From positions 3,038,001 to 3,102,000 of the forward strand of contig NZ_CP040896.1 of NCBI RefSeq assembly GCF_006337165.1: DNA of 64,000 nucleotides, written 5' to 3'. Within the stretch, counting starts at the first letter, position 1. Each line of letters begins with the position of its first letter. The notes under the pieces are model-generated. The model saw nothing but the letters and a program-made list of their open reading frames with translations, was not told the origin of the DNA and searched no databases. Position numbers and translations under genes: made by a program. The stretch is from Hymenobacter jejuensis. Lineage in GTDB: Bacteria; Bacteroidota; Bacteroidia; Cytophagales; Hymenobacteraceae. Shown here piece after piece: positions 42,801 through 51,150 of the stretch.

Positions 42801-43498
42801 CACAAGAGCAAGTCGTGCGGCGCAAAGTCTTGCTGCTCAACATAATGCGAATCGTTGGTGGCAATGGTTCTGACGTTGTACTTCTTGGCCCACTTCAGCA
42901 ACACTTGGTTGATGTCTTCCTGGCTTTTGCCGGTGTTGTCGATGTTCATCAAGCCGTGGCGTTGCAGCTCGATGTAATAATCGTCGCCAAACACGTCGAT
43001 CCACCACTTCAGAATTTCTTCGGCTTCGTCTTCGCTTTTCCACAAAATCGCCTGCGGTACCTGCGCACCGATGCAGCAGGAAGTCGCGATCAGGCCTTCG
43101 TGGTATTGCAGCAGCAGCTCCTTATCGATGCGCGGATACTTCGAGTACACGCCCTCGATAAAGCTCATCGAGCAGAGCTTGGCGAGGTTGTGGTAACCGG
43201 CTTGGTCCTTGGCCAGCAGCAGTTGGTGGTAGCGAATGTCGCGCTCGCCTTTCTCGCGGCTGAAGCTCTTCTTGTGCCGGTCTTCGACCAAGTAAAACTC
43301 GCAGCCCACGATAGGCTTCACGTTGTACTTGTTTGCCTCCGCCACAAAGTTAAACGCCCCGAACATGTTGCCGTGATCGGTGAGGGCCACGGCGGGCATG
43401 CCGTCGGCTTGGGCCTTTTTCATCAGCGAAGCGATGCTGGCTTGACCGTCGAGAAGCGAATATTGCGTGTGGCAGTGAAGGTGCGAGAATACAGGCAT
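39812..43498 (-). CDS. dnaE: DNA polymerase III subunit alpha
   Basis: A 1228-residue replicative polymerase of the DnaE1 type. The N-terminal PHP domain keeps its metal-ligand pattern (HLHCHTQYSLLDG, ALTDHGN, GCEFY, TNDSHY), which is degenerate in E. coli DnaE, so metal binding or proofreading is plausible here. The catalytic aspartates are in SMPDIDIDFDDVNRQKV. The palm and fingers include GPGRGSAAGS and YQEQIMQTAQILAGYSLGGAD, and there is a C-terminal HhH and OB-fold (DITVAGLISNVLFKT). Length is about 70 residues above E. coli, with inserts around 300-330 and near 1000. It is the chromosomal replicase. Confidence 0.97.
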   Translation of the reverse strand: MPVFSHLHCHTQYSLLDGQASIASLMKKAQADGMPAVALTDHGNMFGAFNFVAEANKYNVKPIVGCEFYLVEDRHKKSFSREKGERDIRYHQLLLAKDQAGYHNLAKLCSMSFIEGVYSKYPRIDKELLLQYHEGLIATSCCIGAQVPQAILWKSEDEAEEILKWWIDVFGDDYYIELQRHGLMNIDNTGKSQEDINQVLLKWAKKYNVRTIATNDSHYVEQQDFAPHDLLLCVNTGEEHSIPVGDFQTQYFRLVSANNEVHYDHLDKLRHLGNKDEIMRRQLMRIDEQQQMPKPRSRFGFPNDQFYFKSQAEMIHLFADVPEAIDNTNHIVDKITPPKLQRDILLPNFPLPPEHPTADAFLRFLTYKGAFEGPRPRYSERTPEIEERLDYELRVIETMGFAGYFLITQDFINHGRNIGVAVGPGRGSAAGSAVAYCIGITNIDPIKYSLLFERFLNPERVSMPDIDIDFDDVNRQKVIDYVVGKYGKTQVAQIITFGTMAAKSSIKDVARAMELPLPQTNDLAKMVPEQVGTTLAKAFAENQELDMIRRDEAPDNLRGQILRLAERLEGSVRNTGIHAAGVIIAPDDITKYIPVSTSKDSDLLVTQFDGKVIESAGMLKMDFLGLKTLTIIVDAINLIERNHGVKIDIDDIPIDDEKTYQLYQRGDTIGTFQFESEGMRMYLKDLKPTNIEDLIAMNALYRPGPMQFIPNFINRKHGREPVEYPHELLEPILNYSQGIMVYQEQIMQTAQILAGYSLGGADLLRRAMGKKDMKKMALEREKFVEGAKKLHSIPAKKASEVFDVMEKFAAYGFNRSHSAAYSVVAYQTGYLKAHYPAEYMAAVLTNNMGDIKKVTFFIEEARKQGVAVLGPDVNESILKFNVNDKGQIRFGMAAVKGAGEAAVEEIVRERENAGPYSDIFDFAKRVNLRAVNKKTFESMAQAGAFDSFERYHRRQFIEAPAGDQNLIEKSMRMGQQHQAAKESAQHSLFGAGAFGAVAAPLPKVVDMEPWSPTEKLRREKEVVGFYLSGHPLDDFKLEIDSYCTCGLDKIETYKNRDITVAGLISNVLFKTTKTGQPFVSFNIEDYDSSLNLALFRDDYSKFSGLINPRNYDKEQVPPMYIRGKYQQRFRDSDQFEFKVLTMEPLFNVAEKLSNGVRVQLDLRTITEPFMDRFMAAVEEAPGSKKLEIKFAEPHEHLTVDTYSRRYRIEPKEFIRKMREMEIDACQLI

Positions 43499-43902
43499 GG
43501 GAGCAAAGGTTAAACAGACCGGCGCGAAGCGTTCTGTAAAGTTACCGCCGAAGCGCGGGAAAGGAAAGTTGCGAAAGCCGAGCTTTTTGTGTAGTCAAGT
43601 AAGCCGCCGCCGCAGCCAGTGTGGCCAGAGAAATGGTTGCTTTTGAGCCGGCCGATCAGTCGCAGCCCGCCTAAGTAGAACCAGGGTAAGCGGCGCAAGC
43701 TCAGGCGTACCAGTTATTAAAGCGCTACCTTAGCCGACGACACGGCTCAGATGTACAAAATAAGCTCCACTATACGGAACTAAACTGGACAGTATTGCTG
43801 TAGTCGAGTTATATAAGTTATTATTATCCAGATAGTTATATAAACTAAAGAATGTCCTGGACGCTCTCGAAGAGGGTCCTATCCTGTTTGTTGCATTTGC
43901 CC
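43499..43902. other. Divergent intergenic region between dnaE and a desaturase gene
   Basis: Holds the two start regions. The half near the desaturase gene (43790-43850) is strongly AT-rich. A 9-bp hairpin with one mismatch (GGACGCTCT / AGAGGGTCC, 43859-43879) sits about 24 bases before ATG 43903 and could affect translation. No gene is seen. Confidence 0.5.
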
Positions 43903-44964
43903 ATGAAAACATTGTTGCCCTCCACGGACCCCGTCTACCAGAAGATAGAACACCCCTCGTGGCTTGATGAAAAACTACTCACCTTGTGCCAAGACCCTCG
44001 GGACTTGCCTTTTTTGCATCTTATTATTGCTCTGAGTGTTACGTTGCTCCCGCTGGCTATTTTGCTGTTTGTGCCCGGCGTTACGGGCTGGCAATGGTGG
44101 GTGGTAGCCATTGCTTATCAGGGCCTGAACAACTTTTATTTCAAAGGACCTTTCGGGTTGATGTTGCATTGCACATCGCACCGAATCCTGTTCAAAAAGC
44201 AATACAAGTTTCTCAACAATTACATTCCGTGGGTGCTGGGTCCCATGTTTGGCCAGACGCCGGAAACCTATTTTAGCCACCACATGGGCATGCACCATCC
44301 GGAAAACAACCTGCCGGACGACCGCAGCTCCACCATGTTCTACCAGCGCGACTCACTGGCTGGTTTTCTGCACTACCTCAGCGATTTTATCGTGTTGGGG
44401 CTGCCGCGGCTCTTTCATTACTTCATCATTATGAAGAAGAAAAAGCTGCTTATGCGCTCGGCGCGGGGCGAGTTTGTGTTCATCGCGCTGTGCGTAGCGC
44501 TGTGCTTTGTCAACTGGCAGGCTACGGTCACGGTTTTTATTCTGCCTTTGGTGATTTCGCGGATCGTGATGATGCTCGGCAACTGGGCCCAGCACGCTTT
44601 TATCCGCTCCGAAACGCCCGGCAACTGCTACACCAACAGCATCACTTGCATCAATACCAAGTACAACCATAAGTGCTGGAATGACGGATACCACATCAGC
44701 CACCACCTCAAGCCCGCCATGCACTGGACTGAACACCCAATCAGCTTTCGCAAGAATATAGCGCAATATGCTGATAATGAAGCAATTGTGTTTGATGGTA
44801 TTCACTTCCTGCACGTCTTCTTTTACTTGATGACCAAGCGCTACGATTTGCTCGCCCGCAACTTCGTCAACCTAGGCGATCGCTATGCCAGCGATGCGGA
44901 AGTAATCGAACTGCTTGAGTCGCGCACCCGCAAAATCTCCCGGCAGGACTACGCTTTTGCGTAA
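43903..44964 (+). CDS. Membrane fatty-acid desaturase-like protein
   Basis: A 353-residue membrane protein with about five hydrophobic segments and His motifs of the di-iron desaturase superfamily: HCTSHR near residue 95, HHMGMHHPEN near 125-135, and HISHHLKPAMHWTEHP near 265-280. It is longer than, and unrelated in detail to, the desaturase at 1839. The extra His (HAFIRS) between boxes is also typical. It probably acts on acyl lipids, carotenoids or sphingolipid-like compounds. ATG 43903 fits the conserved N-terminus better than 43852. A 24-bp terminator follows. Confidence 0.85.
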   Translation: MKTLLPSTDPVYQKIEHPSWLDEKLLTLCQDPRDLPFLHLIIALSVTLLPLAILLFVPGVTGWQWWVVAIAYQGLNNFYFKGPFGLMLHCTSHRILFKKQYKFLNNYIPWVLGPMFGQTPETYFSHHMGMHHPENNLPDDRSSTMFYQRDSLAGFLHYLSDFIVLGLPRLFHYFIIMKKKKLLMRSARGEFVFIALCVALCFVNWQATVTVFILPLVISRIVMMLGNWAQHAFIRSETPGNCYTNSITCINTKYNHKCWNDGYHISHHLKPAMHWTEHPISFRKNIAQYADNEAIVFDGIHFLHVFFYLMTKRYDLLARNFVNLGDRYASDAEVIELLESRTRKISRQDYAFA

Positions 44965-44978
44965 CCCAATTGTCTAAG

Positions 44979-45030
44979 TTACGGACAGCAAAAAGGGCAG
45001 CCACATGGCTGCCCTTTTTGCTGTCCGTAA
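44979..45030. terminator. Bidirectional terminator, perfect 24-bp stem
   Basis: TTACGGACAGCAAAAAGGGC and four more bases pair perfectly with their complement around loop ACAT. It separates the desaturase gene from the convergent LysM transglycosylase gene. Confidence 0.88.
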
Positions 45031-45045
45031 CAGGTGTTGTAGAAG

Positions 45046-47304
45046 CTATTTGGCTACCTGAATTGTCAGGACTTCGCCGGGGTGTACGTTGAAGTCGGGC
45101 TTGCCATTCCACTCCATGATCTGCTTGATGGTGACGCCGTACTTGCGCGAGATGCCGTACATCGACTCGCCGGCCGCTACAGTGTGCCGAACAGTGGTAA
45201 CTGCCGTCGGAGCAGGAGTTGAAGCTCCTGACGCTGGCTTGGGAGAAGGCGCTGGAGTGGCTGGAGTAGCTGGTTTTGGCGTTGGCGAAACCGGTGCAGC
45301 CGCCGCAGCAGCTGCCACAGGCGGCGTCACCCGGAGCGTCTGGCCGAGCCTGAGCGAAGGGTTAGCTGGCAAGTCGTTCCAAGCAGCAAGGTCGGCGGGA
45401 CGAATGCCATAGCGCCGCGCCACGCTGTAAAGCGATTCGCTTTTCTGCACAATATGGATGCCGTTCGCAGGCAGAGGCTCTACAGCAGCGGCAGGTACAA
45501 CTACCGAACTCGGCTGGGGAGAAGCTGATGCAGTCGCAGCGGCAGGTTTGGGCATGGCTACCGGGGCCTTGGCCGGAGCAGGATCGCGCAACACAATTTT
45601 TGGGTTGTCCTTTACAACGGGTTCCACTTTTGCCGTTGTGTCAACGACTGCTGGTACAGCTGCTGCTGTAGTATCCATGGATATTTCGGTTGCGGGCTCA
45701 GCAGCTACAGGGGCAGGGGCCGGTTTTGAAGCGGGCTGACCCGAATATACCCGTGCGTTGGCCTGTTGAGGAGCCGGCTGCGTTTGGGCAGGGGCTGCAT
45801 TGGGCAAATCATTGAGGTTTTCCATCCCCGCATCGTTTACGCTATCCGTGGGCGCCGCCACCGATTCTGTCGCTAAGCTATCCGAATCGGATGCTTCTTC
45901 CAGCGCACGACTTTGCGAGGAAACGCGGCCTTTATATGGCTCTGCCTCTGCGGTACGGGATTTGGCAGGCTTGGCCACCGAAGTCGGAGCAGGCGTCTGG
46001 GCGGCTGCCGGACGCTCAAAAGCAGCCATTGCTACTTCATTTTTTCCTTCGGCGTATTCCACGGCCACATCGCGCGGACGCGTATGTTGAAGCCACAACA
46101 CGCGCCCCACCCGTAGATCCTCGTTGCGGGCCATGCGGTTTTTGTTGAAAATGGCTTTTGCGCGCACCCCGTACTTCTGCGATACCGTCGCGACGCTCTC
46201 GCCGGATTGGGCAACGTGGTACTCTACGGCAGCCTTATCGCGCTTTTTCTGCACGAAATAAGGTTGGCCTACCACGATGTTGTCGAATGCGAATAAGTCA
46301 TTGAATTGCATGAACTTACGCATCTTCAGCTTAGCACGCTTGGCAAGAGTTTCCTTGGTGTCGCCGGGGAGAGCCACAATGGCACGCAGCCCGTTGATGC
46401 GGACGAATTCGGCATTTTCGGGGTCAATCTGGGGTTGGTTCAGAAGCTGGCCCGCCGTAGCCGTGCGCTGCTGGGCAGCAATGGCGGTCAGCTGAATTTC
46501 GTCGGTGATGGGCACCAGTACCGTGTAGGCGCGGTCGCTGGGAATGGCTGCGCCATTGAGCAGCCACCGATTGTGCTTGGCAAGTTCGTTGGGGTCGGTT
46601 TGTAAGGATTGGGCAATGACGGGCAACTGCTGCCCGGCCAACGCCGGAAATTCCTGCAAGATCATCGGGGGTTTCGGATTCTGCCCCACCGCCGATTCAA
46701 AGGCGATTTTGTGCGCCAAGAATGTAAGTATGTAAGGATGAGTCTGTTCCGAAATCTCCATTTCCGAAGCGTTTGCATCGGTGGGCAGGGTGTAGGGCTT
46801 GGTGCCGCTTAGCCCGAGGTTGTAGCTCAGCAGCGTATTGGCCCAATTGTGCAGCGCTGCATTGTTGCGCAGCAGATATTTCGCCGCTGCGTGCGAGGAG
46901 GCCACAATGTGCTTGCGCTCGTCTACCACATCGTTCATGACCAGCCCAAAATCCAGGGCTGCTTCGCGCTTGAACTGCCAGTAGCCAATGGCATCGTGAA
47001 TGGACTGCGCCTCGCCCTGCAAGCCGCTCTCTTGAAGCGCGAGGTAATGAAAATCCTGCGGCAGTCCTTCGGCCTGAAATACCCGGTCGATAATCGGGAA
47101 ATACGCATCGGCCAGATCCACGCGAGCCTGAAAAGACGGCTGATAGCGGCGTAGGGCGTCTACTTTCTGCTGCACGGCCGTCCGGCCGCCGGGCGTGAAG
47201 CGCAGGTGCAAACCCGCAAAATCAAGGGTATTGGGAACCGTAACGCTCTGAGCAACTGCCAGAAAGGGCAGCAGGCAAAGCCACGTAAGCAAGAGTTTTT
47301 TCAT
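45046..47304 (-). CDS. Lytic transglycosylase with LysM repeats (MltD-like)
   Basis: A 752-residue exported wall enzyme. Signal peptide (LLLTWLCLLPFLAVAQ). A soluble lytic transglycosylase domain at about residues 60-210 with the catalytic Glu in LALQESGLQGEAQSIHDAIG and YWQFKREAA. LysM units follow: two consecutive ones near 315-415 (YHVAQSGESVATVSQKYGV), one near 635-680 (IHIVQKSESLYSVARRYGI), and one at the end (RHTVAAGESMYGISRKYGV). A Pro/Ala/Ser-rich stretch of about 200 residues joins them. It cleaves glycan strands with 1,6-anhydro ends. ATG 47304 is preferred to 47346. Confidence 0.92.
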   Translation of the reverse strand: MKKLLLTWLCLLPFLAVAQSVTVPNTLDFAGLHLRFTPGGRTAVQQKVDALRRYQPSFQARVDLADAYFPIIDRVFQAEGLPQDFHYLALQESGLQGEAQSIHDAIGYWQFKREAALDFGLVMNDVVDERKHIVASSHAAAKYLLRNNAALHNWANTLLSYNLGLSGTKPYTLPTDANASEMEISEQTHPYILTFLAHKIAFESAVGQNPKPPMILQEFPALAGQQLPVIAQSLQTDPNELAKHNRWLLNGAAIPSDRAYTVLVPITDEIQLTAIAAQQRTATAGQLLNQPQIDPENAEFVRINGLRAIVALPGDTKETLAKRAKLKMRKFMQFNDLFAFDNIVVGQPYFVQKKRDKAAVEYHVAQSGESVATVSQKYGVRAKAIFNKNRMARNEDLRVGRVLWLQHTRPRDVAVEYAEGKNEVAMAAFERPAAAQTPAPTSVAKPAKSRTAEAEPYKGRVSSQSRALEEASDSDSLATESVAAPTDSVNDAGMENLNDLPNAAPAQTQPAPQQANARVYSGQPASKPAPAPVAAEPATEISMDTTAAAVPAVVDTTAKVEPVVKDNPKIVLRDPAPAKAPVAMPKPAAATASASPQPSSVVVPAAAVEPLPANGIHIVQKSESLYSVARRYGIRPADLAAWNDLPANPSLRLGQTLRVTPPVAAAAAAAPVSPTPKPATPATPAPSPKPASGASTPAPTAVTTVRHTVAAGESMYGISRKYGVTIKQIMEWNGKPDFNVHPGEVLTIQVAK

Positions 47305-47428
47305 GGATGCGCAAGAACTGACAGCGGTCGCGTACACCATGTTCACGGCCGCTGTCAGTTTACAAAATAGCGGAAAAATCCTGGGGTGGCGAGGCGCTCA
47401 CCCGCAAATTCCCATGCGCAGCCCGGTT

Positions 47429-50395
47429 TTAGCCACCGCCGGGTGGTGGGCCACCTGTGCCGCCACCGCCTGGGCGCCCGCCCGGAAAGCCGCCGGGGAA
47501 CCCACCGCGCTGGCCATCGCGGCCCTCCGGACTGGCCGGGGCGGCGTTGCCGTTGCGCAGGTTGTAGGTAAACATCACCATGAAGTATTGCTGCAAAATG
47601 TTGGTGGTCACGGTTTCGTTGTACGCCGCCGAGATATTGTTCTGGATGCTGCGGTTCTGCTTCAGGATATCGAAGGCGTAGAGTTTGAATTCACCGCGCT
47701 GATTCTCAAATACTTTCTTGCCCAGGCTGGCATTCCAGAGTACGTATTGCTGCGTGCCACTGCCGGAGAGGCCCTTGTTGTACTGGTGCGTCACGTCGGA
47801 TTGCAGCGTGAAGCCCGGCCCCACAATCCAGCTCAGGCGCAGGGCGCTGTTCTGCACGTAGTAGTTGGTGTTGAGGCGGGTATTAACCGTGTTACGAGCG
47901 TAGGTCAGGTTGCCGTTCGACGAAAGCGTGAAGTCTACTTTGGGGCTAATGTTGCTGCTGAGCGTGGCGCCCAAGCCCCCGGAAGGCGACTGCGAGTAGT
48001 TGACCACGTTGTTATTAAGACCGGGCGTGCGCGAATACCCCACCGAACCGTTCAGGTTCAGGTTGGATTTGATGGCGCTTATGGGCCGCCCGTACACCGC
48101 AAACGCCCGTACCGAATACTGCTGCCCCAGGTTGATGGGGCGGGTCAGCTGGCCGCCTACGGGCAAAAGCACCCGTCCGCCGTTGATGTTGATTACGGTG
48201 TCCTGGGGCGCTACAAAAGTGCTGTTAGTGATGTAATTATTTGTAAATGAGCCAAATACGCCAGCAAAGAAAGATGTCGAGCTTTCGGGCTTAGCAGCCG
48301 AATAGCGCAGCGTGGCCGTGTGCTGAAACTGCTGGTTCAGGTTGGGGTTGCCGGTAGTCAGTTGCAGCGGGTTGGCGTTGTTTACGACTTCCTGCAACTG
48401 GCTGATGCTGGGGGCCGCCGTGCGGCCGTTGTAGTTGAACCGCAGGTTCTTCTGCCGCGAAAAGTTGTAGCGCAGCATGGCGTTCGGCAGGAAATTGTAG
48501 TAGGTGCGGTCGAGGTTGCCGGCGGCGGGGAACTGCTGCCGGTTGTTCAAATCTGCCCGTTGGCCCGTGACACCAATCATCGCCTGAAAATCACGCGTTT
48601 GTCGCCGGATACTCGCCCCGATACCTTGGGTTAAGTAGCTGCTGGTGAATACGTTACTTAGGCCTTGATTCAGGCTGGTATAGTCGCCCGTGTCATTGGC
48701 GAAGTCGTAGGTTTTTTTGTCCGAATCATTCGGGGCGTACGACACATTGTAGTTCAGCTGGAGGATATCCGTTTTGCTCAGTGGCTCGGTGTACGAAACC
48801 CCCGAACTCAGCTGCCAACCCGTCTGCAACAGCCGCGAATACTGGTCGAGGCGCGTTTCGATGGTGGTATCGCGCAGGGTACCAGCAATGCGCGATACAC
48901 TGCGCGAATTAGAAAAGAGGTTGTTGTTGCCGTCTTTGTCGTTGTAGTTGGCGTTCAAATCCAGCGAAATCGTGCGACCAGCTTTGGCGAAGCGGTGCCG
49001 ATACAACAATTGGTTCGACGAGGTAACGCCCGTCAGATGCGAGCGGTAGTTGCTGACCACGTTGCCGCGCTGCTGATCGCCGAGCAGCGTAATGCCGTCG
49101 AGGTTGCTGGTGCCGTTGTTTTGCTGCACCGACAGGCGCGGAATAAACAAAATGGAGTTGGCCGTGTCAATCTTGTGCTCCAGGCGCAGGCTAAACCGGT
49201 GGTTGATGTTGCGGCTGCCTTCCAGCGAGTTTTCCTGATACGTCTGGCCTTGGTTGGTGCCCGCATACCGCCGAAACGTGTTGCTGTTGTTGGTGTTATT
49301 ACTCAGGTTGAAGAAATAGCTGGCGGTTACCTGCGTTTTTTTGCCCCATAAGTCCGAATAGTTGACGCCGATGGCGTTGGTGCGCGTGATGCCCCCATTC
49401 TGGTTGACGAGGAAGTTGCTGGCGCCCGCGTTGCCCCCGCCGCCACGGTTGCCCCCGCCGCCCGGTCCGCCACCTCCACCGCGGTTGCCGCGTCCGCCGC
49501 CCCCGCTGTTGCCTACCACGCCCAGCAAGTCCTCAGTGCCAAAGTTCTGCTCGTTTACGTTGTTGGACTGCGCCACAATGGAAATGCGCTGGTTGTTGCG
49601 AAACATGTTGTAGCTGCCGCTCACGCGGTAGCGCTCGGCCCAACTGCTGTTGCCCGTTTGGGAGCCGCCGCCCACGCCGGCCACAAATCGCCCAAACTGC
49701 CCGTTGCGAAACTGCGGCTTGGTTACGATGTTGATGGTTTTCTGCGTGTTGCCATCGTTGAAACCCGAAAACTGCGATTGATCGCTCTGACGGTCGAAGA
49801 CTTCGATCTTGTCGATGATCTCGGCGGGCACGTTCTTCAGAACCGCGTCGGGGTCGTTGCCAAAAAACTCCTTGCCGTCTACCAGCACGCGCTGCACGTC
49901 CTCGCCTTGGGCCTGCACCTTGCCGTTTTGGGTCGTGACGCCCGGCATCTTCGTGATCAGGTCCTGCGCGTTGGCGTCGGGGTTGGTTTTGAAGGCGTTG
50001 GCGTTGTACTGGGCCGTGTCGCCTTTCTGGACGGCGGCGGGCGTTTTGCCCACCACTTCAACGCCCTTTAGCGTCACGCCGCCCGTTTGCAGAGTTATAT
50101 TACCTAATGCAAGTGGCTGTGTCCCAACCTCTACAGGTCGGCGCAGCGTCTGATATCCCAGGAAGGAAACGGTGAGCACGTAGCGGCCCTGCTCCAGCCC
50201 GGTGATCTCGAAAGCGCCGGTGGGGTCGGCGGCGGCTCCCTGCTTCGTCGAATCGGGCAGGTGAATTAAGACCACGTTGGCCCCGATCAGCGGCGACTGG
50301 TCAGCCGCATCCAGTACCCGGCCGGCCGCGGTGGTTTGCGCTTGGGCCGACCAAACAGCGCCCAGAAAAAATAGAATTGATAACGCTGTTCTCAT
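47429..50395 (-). CDS. TonB-dependent-receptor-like outer-membrane barrel with glycine-rich inserts
   Basis: A 988-residue outer-membrane protein: signal peptide, CarboxypepD_reg-like domain (residues 22-110), plug (YNANAFKTNPDANAQDLITKMPGV, QRVLVDGKEFFG, IEVFDRQSDQSQF), then a 700-residue barrel of the OMP_b-brl_3 (PF14905-like) kind. Two Gly-rich stretches are unusual: residues about 295-330 (GGGGRGNRGGGGGPGGGGN) and the very C-terminus (FPGGFPGGRPGGGGTGG), after the last barrel strand. Because the barrel's closing strand normally is at the C-terminus, the tail would extend past it. No SusD partner is adjacent. The substrate is unknown. Confidence 0.88.
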   Translation of the reverse strand: MRTALSILFFLGAVWSAQAQTTAAGRVLDAADQSPLIGANVVLIHLPDSTKQGAAADPTGAFEITGLEQGRYVLTVSFLGYQTLRRPVEVGTQPLALGNITLQTGGVTLKGVEVVGKTPAAVQKGDTAQYNANAFKTNPDANAQDLITKMPGVTTQNGKVQAQGEDVQRVLVDGKEFFGNDPDAVLKNVPAEIIDKIEVFDRQSDQSQFSGFNDGNTQKTINIVTKPQFRNGQFGRFVAGVGGGSQTGNSSWAERYRVSGSYNMFRNNQRISIVAQSNNVNEQNFGTEDLLGVVGNSGGGGRGNRGGGGGPGGGGNRGGGGNAGASNFLVNQNGGITRTNAIGVNYSDLWGKKTQVTASYFFNLSNNTNNSNTFRRYAGTNQGQTYQENSLEGSRNINHRFSLRLEHKIDTANSILFIPRLSVQQNNGTSNLDGITLLGDQQRGNVVSNYRSHLTGVTSSNQLLYRHRFAKAGRTISLDLNANYNDKDGNNNLFSNSRSVSRIAGTLRDTTIETRLDQYSRLLQTGWQLSSGVSYTEPLSKTDILQLNYNVSYAPNDSDKKTYDFANDTGDYTSLNQGLSNVFTSSYLTQGIGASIRRQTRDFQAMIGVTGQRADLNNRQQFPAAGNLDRTYYNFLPNAMLRYNFSRQKNLRFNYNGRTAAPSISQLQEVVNNANPLQLTTGNPNLNQQFQHTATLRYSAAKPESSTSFFAGVFGSFTNNYITNSTFVAPQDTVININGGRVLLPVGGQLTRPINLGQQYSVRAFAVYGRPISAIKSNLNLNGSVGYSRTPGLNNNVVNYSQSPSGGLGATLSSNISPKVDFTLSSNGNLTYARNTVNTRLNTNYYVQNSALRLSWIVGPGFTLQSDVTHQYNKGLSGSGTQQYVLWNASLGKKVFENQRGEFKLYAFDILKQNRSIQNNISAAYNETVTTNILQQYFMVMFTYNLRNGNAAPASPEGRDGQRGGFPGGFPGGRPGGGGTGGPPPGGG

Positions 50396-50500
50396 AACAT
50401 CACAGGCAAATACATGGTCGCTTAGACGCCCTATTGCCCGAAATGTTTAACACCCGCAGAAGCTCGACTTCTGCTTCACGATGTCTTTATATACAAGTAA

Positions 50501-50511
50501 TTGATTTACAA
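50501..50511. repeat. Intergenic TTGA-nnn-TCAA motif, copy 7 (variant)
   Basis: TTGATTTACAA followed by TAATTTACG, overlapping the stop codon of the O-methyltransferase gene. Confidence 0.4.
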
Positions 50512-51150
50512 TAATTTACGGATCAATAAAATTCCGTCTCGAATTGGCAGAAGTACGTTCTCCACGCGACTGTCCTGCTGAATTTTGTCGTTGAAAGCAC
50601 GCACGGCGTGGGTGTCTTTGTCGGCAGGCTTGGCTTGGTGCGAGTCGAGGGCTTTGCCGCTCCACAACACGTTGTCAACCAGCACGAAACCGCCCGGCCG
50701 CACCTGATTAATGACCAGCTCGAAGTAGGCGTCGTTGTTGATTTTATCGGCGTCGATGAACACCAGATCCCAGGTTTCGGCGAGCGTGGGCAGAACGTGC
50801 AGCGCTTCGCCGATGTGGACGTGAATACGGTCGGAGAGGCCCGCTTCGGTAATGTAACGACGGATGCGGCTCTCCAATTCGGGGTTTTGCTCGATGGTAT
50901 GGAGTTCACCCTCCGGTGCCAGGCCTTCGGCCAAACACAGCGCCGAATAGCCCGTGTACGTGCCAATTTCGAGGATGCGGCGCGGCCGGATCATGTGGCT
51001 GAGCATGCTGAGCACGCGCCCTTGCAGGTGGCCCGAAAGCATGCGCGGCGCCAGTACCTGCACATGCGTTTCGCGGTTAAGACGCTGTAATACCGCCGAT
51101 TCGGGCGAAGTATGCGCCTCAGCGTAGGCGTGATTTTCGTCCTGGATCAC
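50506..51150 (-). CDS. O-methyltransferase (SAM-dependent, family 3)
   Basis: A 214-residue class I methyltransferase. The SAM motif I is ILEIGTYTGYSALCLAEG, the acidic ribose contact is in LHTIEQNPE, and motif IV carries the metal-binding DLVFIDADKINN (catechol-O-methyltransferase type). Family members methylate phenolic hydroxyls of small molecules. The longer ATG start at 51237 would overlap the upstream gene by 119 bases and adds residues not typical of the family, so GTG 51150 is preferred. Even so it overlaps the DUF4184 gene by about 32 bases, so the two are translationally coupled. Confidence 0.88.
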   Translation of the reverse strand: MIQDENHAYAEAHTSPESAVLQRLNRETHVQVLAPRMLSGHLQGRVLSMLSHMIRPRRILEIGTYTGYSALCLAEGLAPEGELHTIEQNPELESRIRRYITEAGLSDRIHVHIGEALHVLPTLAETWDLVFIDADKINNDAYFELVINQVRPGGFVLVDNVLWSGKALDSHQAKPADKDTHAVRAFNDKIQQDSRVENVLLPIRDGILLIRKLL

